NCBI RefSeq assembly: GCF_010093185.1
Contig: NZ_PDWL01000017.1
Span: forward strand, 31,739-95,738
Length of the DNA: 64,000 bases
Reading direction: 5' to 3'
Source: Pseudoxanthomonas jiangsuensis
GTDB taxonomy: Bacteria > Pseudomonadota > Gammaproteobacteria > Xanthomonadales > Xanthomonadaceae
Part shown: one piece after another, positions 1 through 6,705 of the stretch
How the letters are laid out: every line of letters begins with the position of its first letter
How positions within the stretch are numbered: position 1 is the first letter of the stretch
Position numbers and translations under genes: made by a program
The notes under the pieces: model-generated
Database searches by the model: none
What the model was told of the DNA's origin: nothing
What the model saw: the letters and a program-made list of their open reading frames with translations, nothing else

Positions 1-1095
1 GGCGACCTCGCCGACCGCATGCAGGCCGCGCACGCCGGTGCGGCCGTCGCGGTCGGTGGCCAGGCCGCCCATGTGGAAGTGCGCGGCCGGGGTGACGGGG
101 ATGCGCTGGGTGGCCGGGTCGATGCCGTGCGCCAGGCAGGCCGCGTGCACGGTGGGGAAGCGCGACGGCCAGGCCTCGCCGAGTGCGGTCGCGTCCAGCC
201 AGGCGCCTTCGCCGTTCTGCACGGTCTGCCACACGGTGCGCGCGACCAGGTCGCGCGGGGCCAGGTCGGCCAGCGGATGCAGCCCGGCCATCAGCGGCCG
301 GCCCTGGTCGTCGTACAGGCGCGCGCCGGCGCCGCGCAGGGCCTCGGTGACCAGCGGCAACGGCTGGCCGTCGCCGCGGCCTTCGCCGACCGCCAGCGCG
401 GTGGGATGGAACTGCACGAACTCCAGGTCGCGCGCCTGCGCGCCGGCGGCCAGGCCCAGCGCCAGGCCGTTGCCGTCGGCGCCGGCCGGATTGGTGCTGG
501 CGGCGAACAGGGCGCCGATGCCGCCGGTGGCCAGCACGACCTCGGCGGTTTCCACCAGTGCCGAGCCGCCCTGCGCGTCGCTCAGGCACACCCCGGCGAC
601 CGCGCCGCCGCGCAGCAGCAGGGCCAGGGCCTGCTGGCCTTCGCGCAGTTCGATGTGGCCGGCCGCGCGCGCCGCGCGCCAGAGGGCGGCGACCAGGGCC
701 GCGCCGCTGGCGTCGCCGCCGGCATGCACGATCCGGTCGGCGTGGTGGCCGCCCTCGCGGCCCAGGCGCAGGCGTCCATCGTCGTCCCGGTCGAAGGCCA
801 GGCCCAGCGCCTGCAGCCGGGCGATCGCCGCCGGCGCCTGCTCGGCCAGGTACTGCACGGCGGTGCTGTCGTTGTGGCAGGCGCCGGCCTCCAGGGTGTC
901 GTGCACGTGCGCGGTCGGACAATCGCCCGGGCCGATCGCCGCGGCGATCCCGCCCTGGGCCAGGGCGCTGGCGCTGTCGCCGCCGTCGCGGCCGCGGGCC
1001 AGCAGCAGCACCGGCCGCGGCGCCGCGGCCAGCGCCACCGACAGCCCGGCCACGCCGCCGCCGACTACCACCAGCGGGGGCCGCGGCGCGCTCAC
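1..1095 (-). CDS. nadB: L-aspartate oxidase NadB (C-terminus cut by window edge)
   Basis: First enzyme of de novo NAD synthesis: a flavoprotein that oxidises L-aspartate to iminoaspartate, which NadA uses. The visible 365 codons open with the FAD Rossmann motif VVVGGGVAGLSVA and continue with family segments SALAQGGIAAA, TNPAGADGNGLALGLAAGA, LEFVQFHPTAL, EALRGAGA and HFHMGGLATD, the succinate dehydrogenase/fumarate reductase flavoprotein fold. The start is GTG at 1095, inside the nadA stop (GTGA overlap), so the pair is translationally coupled. The reading frame is open to base 1 and the helical C-terminus is missing. NadB-type enzymes can use fumarate instead of O2 as acceptor (family knowledge), which fits the FNR-controlled context. 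Confident. Confidence 0.93.
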   Translation of the reverse strand, partial: MSAPRPPLVVVGGGVAGLSVALAAAPRPVLLLARGRDGGDSASALAQGGIAAAIGPGDCPTAHVHDTLEAGACHNDSTAVQYLAEQAPAAIARLQALGLAFDRDDDGRLRLGREGGHHADRIVHAGGDASGAALVAALWRAARAAGHIELREGQQALALLLRGGAVAGVCLSDAQGGSALVETAEVVLATGGIGALFAASTNPAGADGNGLALGLAAGAQARDLEFVQFHPTALAVGEGRGDGQPLPLVTEALRGAGARLYDDQGRPLMAGLHPLADLAPRDLVARTVWQTVQNGEGAWLDATALGEAWPSRFPTVHAACLAHGIDPATQRIPVTPAAHFHMGGLATDRDGRTGVRGLHAVGEVA

Positions 1096-2150
1096 GCGCG
1101 GTCGCGGCGGCCCCCCGCCAGCATCCGCTCCAGCGCGGTGCGGGCGCGCGCGGCGATCTCCGCCGGCACCAGCACCTCGTGCTTCAGTTCCTGCAGGCAG
1201 GCGTGGATGTTGGGCAGGGTGATCCGCTGCATGTGCGGGCACAGGTTGCAGGGCTTGATGAATTCCACGTCGGGGAAGCGCGCGCGCAGGTTGTCGGCCA
1301 TCGAGCACTCGGTGATCAGCGCCACCCGCTTCGGCCGTTCGCGTTCCAGCCAGGCGCCCATGGCGGTGGTCGAGCCGACGAAGTCGGCCTCGTCCTGGAC
1401 CTCGGGAGGGCATTCGGGATGGGCGACCAGGCGCGCGTCGAAGCGCTCGCGCGCATGCCGCGCCTGCTGCGCGGTGAACTGCTCGTGCACTTCGCAGCGG
1501 CCGTCCCACAGCACCAGCGCGATCCCGGTCTGCTGGGCGACGTGGTGGCCGAGGAAGCGGTCGGGCAGGAAGATCACCGTGTCCGAGCCGTACTCGGCGG
1601 CCATCGCCTCGACCACCTGGGTGGCGTTGGCCGAGGTGCAGCAGGCGTCGGACTCGGCCTTCACCTCGGCGCTGGTGTTGACGTAGCTGACCACCGGCGC
1701 GCCGGGATGGCGCCGGCGCAGTCCGCGCACGTCGGCGGCGGTGATCGAGGACGCCAGCGAGCAGCCGGCCTCCGGGTCGGGGATCAGCACGGTCTTGCCC
1801 GGAGCCAGGATCTTGGCGCTCTCGGCCATGAAGTGGACACCGGCCAGCACGATCAGTTCGGCGTCGCAGTCGGCGGCGGCCTGGGCCAGGGCCAGCGAGT
1901 CGCCGGTGACGTCGGCCACGCCGTGGAAGATCTCCGGCGACTGGTAGCTGTGGGCCATGATCACCGCGCCGCGCTCGCGCTTGAGGCGGGCGATGGCGTC
2001 GATCCACGGCAGGTGCAGAGGCCATTCCAGGCAGGGCAGCAGGGGTTCGAGCCTGGCCCCGAGTTCGGCGTAGCGCGCCTCCAGTTCCGGGTGCCAGCTC
2101 AGGCCGGGGCCGGCCTGCGGCGCCGGCGCGCGCGCGCCGCCCTCAGCCAT
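1092..2150 (-). CDS. nadA: quinolinate synthase NadA
   Basis: Condenses iminoaspartate with dihydroxyacetone phosphate to quinolinate, the second step of NAD synthesis, using a [4Fe-4S] cluster. The 352 residues match the usual NadA size. Visible motifs: MAHSYQSPEI (family MAHYYQ region), EAGCSLA with C130, WDGRCEVHE with C219, and CNLCPHM with C301/C304. These fall where the family's three cluster cysteines lie. The start ATG overlaps the end of the upstream chorismate mutase-UbiT gene by 8 bases, and its end overlaps nadB by 4. The three genes are therefore one transcription unit behind the FNR box at 3087-3100. A cluster-dependent enzyme that is sensitive to O2 fits anaerobic expression. 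Confidence 0.95.
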   Translation of the reverse strand: MAEGGARAPAPQAGPGLSWHPELEARYAELGARLEPLLPCLEWPLHLPWIDAIARLKRERGAVIMAHSYQSPEIFHGVADVTGDSLALAQAAADCDAELIVLAGVHFMAESAKILAPGKTVLIPDPEAGCSLASSITAADVRGLRRRHPGAPVVSYVNTSAEVKAESDACCTSANATQVVEAMAAEYGSDTVIFLPDRFLGHHVAQQTGIALVLWDGRCEVHEQFTAQQARHARERFDARLVAHPECPPEVQDEADFVGSTTAMGAWLERERPKRVALITECSMADNLRARFPDVEFIKPCNLCPHMQRITLPNIHACLQELKHEVLVPAEIAARARTALERMLAGGRRDRA

Positions 2151-3027
2151 TGCGGTGGGCCTCGCGCGCGGCGCGCAGCAGCCGGCTGCCGCGCTGCAGG
2201 ACGATGCGCTGGGCCAGCGGCAGGTCTTCCCAGGGCAGGCGGTCGAGCAGGTTGCGCACGGTCAGGCCGAGCTCGATGTCGCCGGTGAGCACCAGCCGGC
2301 GCTGGAAGAACAGGGTGTCGGCGTCCTCCAGGCGGCTGGCCAGCAGGGCCAGGTCGGTGGCGCTGCCGCGCACGGTGGCTTCGGCCGGCGCATGGCAGGC
2401 CTGCAGGCGGCCGTTGCTCCAGGCGAACACCCATTCCAGGCCGAGGTCGTCCATGGCGATGCCGAGGCGGCGGTCGCGGACGATCTCCAGGGTGTCCGGG
2501 TCGAGGCGGGCGAGGGCGCGGCCGAGGATGCGTGCGGCCAGCGGGGCGTGGCTGGCGCGCGGCAGGGGGCGCAGCACGGGTTGCCAGCGCCGCGGCGGCG
2601 GCAGCAGGCGCAGGAGGCGGTCGGCGGCGGCCGCGGGCGGTGCGGGAAGCGGGAGGGGCATGGGCAGGCCGGGCAGGAAGCGGTCGCCGGCGGTGCCGGC
2701 CTGGGCCTGCGGGGGGCAGGCGTCGGAGATCAGGGCGTGCATCAACGCATCGGCGGTGTCGCCGGGTACTGCCACGCGCGCAGCCACCCGCCGCGCGCGT
2801 GACAGCACCCCCGCCTCACGCTCGCCGTCGCGGACCGGGAGACCGGCCATGCGCTTGCTGCGCTGGACCGCACCGACCAGGCGTCGGCGCAGGCCGGCCA
2901 ATGCCACCACCGCGTCGTCGACGTGATCGATCGCATGGCGTGCGCCGGCCAGGGTGCCGGCGGCGAGCCGGCGGGCCGGTGCGCTGCCGGGAGCGATCGA
3001 CGGCGGCAACCCTCGTGGCGTGTGCAT
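2143..3027 (-). CDS. ubiT: chorismate mutase (AroQ)-UbiT (SCP2) fusion protein
   Basis: A 294-residue two-domain protein. Residues about 27-110 are a type II chorismate mutase. R30, R47, K58, D67, E71 and Q107 fall at exactly the spacing of the E. coli active-site residues R11, R28, K39, D48, E52 and Q88. Residues about 165-285 are an SCP2-like domain of the UbiT/YhbT type (EIVRDRRLGIAM, VRGSATDLALLASR, FFQRRLVLTGDIELGLTVRNLLD). In known systems UbiT is a lipid-binding accessory factor of the O2-independent ubiquinone pathway, with UbiU and UbiV. Those two are not in the window. The stand-alone family is about 170 residues, so this is a fusion. The start was chosen from the promoter geometry (FNR box centre 66.5 bases upstream). 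What the mutase domain does for quinone synthesis is unknown. Confidence 0.85.
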   Translation of the reverse strand: MHTPRGLPPSIAPGSAPARRLAAGTLAGARHAIDHVDDAVVALAGLRRRLVGAVQRSKRMAGLPVRDGEREAGVLSRARRVAARVAVPGDTADALMHALISDACPPQAQAGTAGDRFLPGLPMPLPLPAPPAAAADRLLRLLPPPRRWQPVLRPLPRASHAPLAARILGRALARLDPDTLEIVRDRRLGIAMDDLGLEWVFAWSNGRLQACHAPAEATVRGSATDLALLASRLEDADTLFFQRRLVLTGDIELGLTVRNLLDRLPWEDLPLAQRIVLQRGSRLLRAAREAHRNG

Positions 3028-3058
3028 GCAGGTCCGCAGTGAAGTGGCGAGCGCAGCG

Positions 3059-3100
3059 ATCCTAGCGACGGCGGCGCGGGCGCCTCCTGATCCAGATCAA
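3059..3100 (-). promoter_or_regulatory. FNR-dependent promoter of ubiT-nadA-nadB
   Basis: The box CTGAT-CCAG-ATCAA lies at 3087-3100, one base from the TTGAT-N4-ATCAA consensus. Read on the minus strand, a -10 hexamer TAGGAT is at 3064-3059, which puts the box centre about 41.5 bases upstream of a start near 3052. That is class II FNR geometry. The start site is inferred, not measured. Confidence 0.75.
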
Positions 3101-3136
3101 GCCGGCCCGGATCCGTGCGCGCGGCGTCCGTGGGCT

Positions 3137-3553
3137 TTACGCATCGTCCTCCCCCTCACTCCCTTCATTCCCCTCTTTCCCTCCCTGCACCTGCAACCCC
3201 AGCGCCGCCGGCAGCACCTGCCCGTGATACACCGCCTGTGCCTCCTCCAGGTCGAAGTCCGCGTGCCTGCGCTTGCGCACGCCATAGTCGGACAGGGTCA
3301 GATGCGCGTCCGGCCGCACGCCGGCCTGCTCCAGGCAGGCGCTCACACAGTGCAGGACGCAGCCGTCCAGGGCCAGGATCGGCCGCCCCGACTGCGCGGT
3401 GCGGACCAGTCCGGTCACCCCGCCGCCGACCCCGGCGATGCACGACATCTCCGCGGCCCCGGCGCGGTCCAGCCACAGGGCCATCGCGTTGGCCATCTGC
3501 GCCGCGCTCGAGCAGCCGGAGCAGCTGTACACCAGTGGGGGTTTGCGGCTCAT
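3137..3553 (-). CDS. DGC-domain putative zinc-binding protein
   Basis: A 138-residue cytoplasmic protein of the DGC family (putative zinc-binding, function unproven). Visible signature: YSCSGCSSAAQMANAMALWL at the N-terminus, then AEMSCIAGVGGG, the name-giving LDGCVLHC and LSDYGVRKR. Four or more conserved cysteines (C11, C14, and those in MSCIAG and DGCVLHC) suggest metal or Fe-S binding. The acidic Gly/Glu-rich tail is dispensable-looking. Its ATG overlaps the stop of the membrane protein gene upstream (ATGA), so it is the last gene of a three-gene unit starting at 5060. In other denitrifiers such proteins sit near nitrogen-oxide genes (family knowledge), but no reaction is known. Confidence 0.8.
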   Translation of the reverse strand: MSRKPPLVYSCSGCSSAAQMANAMALWLDRAGAAEMSCIAGVGGGVTGLVRTAQSGRPILALDGCVLHCVSACLEQAGVRPDAHLTLSDYGVRKRRHADFDLEEAQAVYHGQVLPAALGLQVQGGKEGNEGSEGEDDA

Positions 3554-4809
3554 CGGGCGCCTCCATGGTCGCGGGCGAAGTCGTGGGCGCGGCGCAGGCA
3601 GCGCAGCAGGCACAAGGCGGTGGCCGCGTAGGCGGCGGCCAGGGCGAGGCCGGCCGCAGCCGCCAGGACGGGCCAGATCGTCGCCGCGACCAGCAGGGCG
3701 GATGCGGCGAGGTGGGCGAGCAGGGCGGCGTGCTTGTCCGCGTCCGGGATCAGGCGGCCCACCGCCAGGATCCGCACGCCGCGCGGGCAGCGTTCGCGCA
3801 GGGCGATCCAGGTGATGAAGGCGACCACTTCCAGCAGCATGCCGTTGACCAGCAAGGGCACGCCGATGCCGATGCCGAGCACGCCGGCCAGCACGCCGGC
3901 CGGCTCCGGGGCGCCGGCCGCCGCGGCACAGGCGGCCAGTGCCGCCAATGCCAGGACGATGCAGCCGGCACGCCAGAACCGGACCAGGGTGGGGTTGCGC
4001 CGATGCGGGGCACGCCATTGCAGCCACAGCACCGCCGCGGCGAACGCCAGGGTCGGCACGGTCATTGCCAGCGCGGGCAGCAGCGGCGGCGCGCCGCACA
4101 GGCGGGCGATGGCGGCAGCCGCCAGCAGCGCGAAGGTGACCGCGATCCAGGCGCGCAGCGCCCACGGCGGCACCGCCGCGGTGCCCTGGAACATCGGCAC
4201 GGTGGTGGCGCCCACCGCCGCCAGCAGCCCCAACATCCAGCCGCCCATGCCGAGGCTGCCGTGGGCGTCGGCCAGGCGATCCAGCGGCAGGGCGATCCAG
4301 CCGCCGAGCACGGCCGCGGCCAGCACGCCCAGGACCACGGTCGCCGCCAGCGCAAGCGCCGCCATGCCGAGGCCGGCGCGCAGCAGGCGCTGGGTACCGC
4401 GGCGCAGCAGGGCCGGCAGCGCCGGCAGGACCGCACCGAGCAGGGCGGCGGCCAGCAGCAGGCCGGCCGGGGCCAGCAGCGCGTGCAGGTGGTACAGCCC
4501 GCACAGGAACAGCAGCAGGCCGAGGTTGAGCAGGGCGTGCAGCCACGGCGCCAGCGCGGCGCCCGGCACCGGCGTGGCCGCGGCGACCGGCAGGAACTGG
4601 GCCAGGCTGCCGAGCATCGCGTTGCCGAGCACGCCCAGGGTGAACAGGTGCACCAGCGCCACCGCCGGCGGCGCCCAGCGGCCCAGCGCCAGCGCGCCGG
4701 GATCGGCGAACAGCACCAGCCCGGCGACCACGCCCCACAGCGGCGCGGTCAGCAGGAAGCGCAGGGGACGCCAGAAAGGCGGCGCCCGGCCCAGCGCCAG
4801 CGAACTCAT
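3550..4809 (-). CDS. NnrS-like / haem-copper-oxidase-I-like polytopic membrane protein
   Basis: A 419-residue, almost entirely hydrophobic protein with about 12 predicted membrane segments and a short basic C-terminal tail (RCLRRAHDFARDHGGAR). Conserved-looking elements are VALVHLFTLGVLGNAMLG, then FLPVAAA, ADAHGSLGMGGWM and TTVPMFQG. The His residues inside helices recall NnrS and cytochrome oxidase subunit I relatives. I cannot show that it binds haem. It starts at the ATG overlapping the DUF2249 gene stop (ATGA) and ends with an ATGA overlap to the DGC gene, so the three are coupled. Transcription from the FNR box at 5123 implies a role in anaerobic or NO-exposed growth. Exact function unknown. 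Confidence 0.75.
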   Translation of the reverse strand: MSSLALGRAPPFWRPLRFLLTAPLWGVVAGLVLFADPGALALGRWAPPAVALVHLFTLGVLGNAMLGSLAQFLPVAAATPVPGAALAPWLHALLNLGLLLFLCGLYHLHALLAPAGLLLAAALLGAVLPALPALLRRGTQRLLRAGLGMAALALAATVVLGVLAAAVLGGWIALPLDRLADAHGSLGMGGWMLGLLAAVGATTVPMFQGTAAVPPWALRAWIAVTFALLAAAAIARLCGAPPLLPALAMTVPTLAFAAAVLWLQWRAPHRRNPTLVRFWRAGCIVLALAALAACAAAAGAPEPAGVLAGVLGIGIGVPLLVNGMLLEVVAFITWIALRERCPRGVRILAVGRLIPDADKHAALLAHLAASALLVAATIWPVLAAAAGLALAAAYAATALCLLRCLRRAHDFARDHGGAR

Positions 4810-5060
4810 TCCGGCGCGTATCCGGACAGCAGCGCGGCCTCGTCCTCCTGGCGGCAGATCGCGATCCGCGCGCCGCCTTCGGCCAGGCCTTCGATCCGCC
4901 AGGCGTAGCCCCATCGCGCCAGGGTCGGCAGCAGGGGTTCGGGTCGCTGCGGGGTGAGCGCGTCCAGGCGCTCGCCGGCCGCCAGCGTCTCGAGCGTGTC
5001 GAGGATGCGCTGCATCGGTTCGGGCGGCGGCAGGTGGCGCAGGTCGAGGAGCGGAGGCAT
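4806..5060 (-). CDS. DUF2249 domain protein
   Basis: A small (84-residue) soluble protein with the DUF2249 pattern: LLDLRHLPPPEPMQRILDTLETLAAGERL, then PLLPTLARWGYAW and a final beta segment ARIAICR. This fold resembles TusA/SirA-like small proteins and is often found beside nitrogen-oxide respiration genes. Its biochemical role is not established. An in-frame ATG at 5099 exists, but a class II promoter using the FNR box at 5123-5136 (with GATGGT at 5100-5095) would start transcription near 5088, downstream of that codon. I therefore place the start at 5060 (MPPLLDLR). First gene of the DUF2249, membrane protein, DGC unit. Confidence 0.72.
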   Translation of the reverse strand: MPPLLDLRHLPPPEPMQRILDTLETLAAGERLDALTPQRPEPLLPTLARWGYAWRIEGLAEGGARIAICRQEDEAALLSGYAPE

Positions 5061-5094
5061 GGCGGCGGTTTCGTGGCGATGGCGGCGTGCGGCC

Positions 5095-5136
5095 ACCATC
5101 GCGCCCGCGCGCGGGCGGTGCCTTGACCTGCATCAG
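5095..5136 (-). promoter_or_regulatory. FNR box and -10 for the DUF2249 operon
   Basis: TTGAC-CTGC-ATCAG at 5123-5136 matches the FNR palindrome in both half-sites with one difference each. On the minus strand the -10 candidate GATGGT (5100-5095) has the spacing expected of a class II promoter, start near 5088. Confidence 0.65.
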
Positions 5137-5177
5137 GCCGGCATCGATGGGCCACCTGGCACCCGCATGCGTTCAGC

Positions 5178-5220
5178 TTGATCCCGGTCATGGAGGCGCG
5201 GCAGCGGCAGGGCCTACGGT
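5178..5220 (+). promoter_or_regulatory. half-conserved FNR box ahead of the porin gene
   Basis: TTGAT-CCCG-GTCAT at 5178-5191: the left half-site is perfect, the right is degenerate. TACGGT at 5215-5220 is suitably placed as a -10. It would make the porin divergently co-regulated with the DUF2249 operon. Weaker than the other boxes in the window. Confidence 0.45.
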
Positions 5221-5249
5221 GCGCGCACCCCACAACAGAGGTGTGCTGC

Positions 5250-6491
5250 ATGAAGATCCGTTCCACCCGTCGCGCCTGGTCGGCGCTGGCCGCATTGCCG
5301 CTGGCGCTGTCCACGCTCGCGGTCGCCGCCGCCGAGCGCGAAGGCGCCTACCTCGACCTGCGCTACCGCCACGAGCGGGTCGACCAGGACGGCCTGGCGC
5401 GCGACGCCGGCGCCGATACCCTGCGCCTGCGCGCAGGCTTCCGCAGCGGCAGCTGGCACGGCTGGTCCGCCCTGGCCGAGGCCGACGCGGTGATGGACCT
5501 GGGCGATGGCCATTACAACGACACCCGCAACGGCCAGCGCCAGTACCCGGTGGTCGCGGACCCGGCCGGCGCCGAGCTCAACCAGGCGCTCGTGCGCTAC
5601 GCCCACGGCCAGGCCAGCGCCAGCTTCGGCCGCCAGCGGATCAACCTGGGCAACCAGCGTTTCGTCGGTGGCAGCGCCTGGCGCCAGAACGAGCAGACCT
5701 TCGACGGCGTGCGGGTGCAGTGGCAGCCCCTGCAGAAGCTGAGCCTGGACTACGCCTGGCTGGACGGCATCAACACCGTGTTCGGGCCGCAGGACAGCGC
5801 CGCGTCCACCCGCGCCAATCCGTCCGACATCGAGGGCCGCAGCCAGCTGCTGCAGGCCACCCTGCAGCTCGTCCCGGCGCTGGCGGCCAGCGCCTATCAC
5901 CATCGCCTGGACCTGGAGGACGCGGCGGTCACCGCGACCGCGCCTTTGGGCACCCTGGTCAGCCGCACCAGCGGACTGCGCCTGGAGGGCAGGCGGCGCG
6001 GGTGGAGCTACGCCGCCGAATACGCGCGCCAGCGCGAGCTGGACCGCAATCCATGGCGACTGGACAGCCGCTACCGCCTGGCGGAGCTGGGCTACAGCGT
6101 GCGCGGCGCGGTGCTCAAGGCCGGCTACGAGTCGCTCGGCGGCGGCGAGGGCACGGGCAATCGTGCGTTCCAGACGCCGCTGGCGACCAAGCATGCCTTC
6201 CAGGGCTGGGCCGACGTGTTCCTGACCACGCCGGCGGCGGGCGTGGACGACCACTACGCGGGAATCACCGCGCCGCTGGCCGGCGGCAGCCTGCAGGCCT
6301 GGTACCACGACTTCGTGCCCGAGCGCGGCGGCGGCCGCTACGGCAAGGAGATCGACCTGTCCTGGGCGCATGCCATCCCGGGGGTGAAGGGGCTGAGCGG
6401 GCTGGCGAAGCTGGCGCATTACCGCAGCGACGATGACGCGCGCACGGCGGACGTGGACAAGGTCTGGCTGCAGTTGCAGTACGCGTACTGA
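5250..6491 (+). CDS. outer-membrane porin, alginate-export-like beta-barrel
   Basis: 413 residues with a clear Sec signal peptide (KIRSTRRAW, hydrophobic stretch, cleavage near LAVAAAE) followed by alternating amphipathic strands. Examples are GAYLDLRYRHERV, ADTLRLRAGFRSGSWHGW and ASFGRQRINLGNQRFVGG. The C-terminus LQLQYAY ends in an aromatic residue, as outer-membrane barrels do. The segment GRQRINLGNQRFVGGSAWRQ followed by FDGVR is typical of the alginate-export/OprE-like porin group. The start at 5250 is supported by GAGGT ten bases upstream and by the signal peptide; an in-frame codon further upstream would add a non-signal extension. Substrate unknown. Its position opposite an FNR-driven operon suggests passage of an anaerobic-growth nutrient or nitrogen oxyanion, which is inference. 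Confidence 0.8.
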   Translation: MKIRSTRRAWSALAALPLALSTLAVAAAEREGAYLDLRYRHERVDQDGLARDAGADTLRLRAGFRSGSWHGWSALAEADAVMDLGDGHYNDTRNGQRQYPVVADPAGAELNQALVRYAHGQASASFGRQRINLGNQRFVGGSAWRQNEQTFDGVRVQWQPLQKLSLDYAWLDGINTVFGPQDSAASTRANPSDIEGRSQLLQATLQLVPALAASAYHHRLDLEDAAVTATAPLGTLVSRTSGLRLEGRRRGWSYAAEYARQRELDRNPWRLDSRYRLAELGYSVRGAVLKAGYESLGGGEGTGNRAFQTPLATKHAFQGWADVFLTTPAAGVDDHYAGITAPLAGGSLQAWYHDFVPERGGGRYGKEIDLSWAHAIPGVKGLSGLAKLAHYRSDDDARTADVDKVWLQLQYAY

Positions 6492-6633
6492 GTCGGAGGC
6501 AGGCCGGGATGTTGCGCCGCGGCGCTTCGGGGTTGGCCGGCTGTTTCCCTAGCCGGCGTCGCCGCGTGCCCGTCCTCCGGCTTCCGGACCGCGGTCACGC
6601 TTCCCGTGCCGGCCGCGGGAATCCGCCGGCCGC

Positions 6634-6675
6634 TTGATCCACGTCAAACAACATGTGGTGCCTGATCAACAGAAT
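6634..6675 (+). promoter_or_regulatory. FNR-dependent promoter of nrdD
   Basis: TTGAT-CCAC-GTCAA at 6634-6647 is a near-perfect FNR palindrome. CAGAAT at 6670-6675 fits a -10, placing transcription start near 6682 and the box at -41.5. One of the best boxes in the window. Confidence 0.82.
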
Positions 6676-6705
6676 CACCCCACATCTTGTGGAGGAGGTT
6701 CCCTC

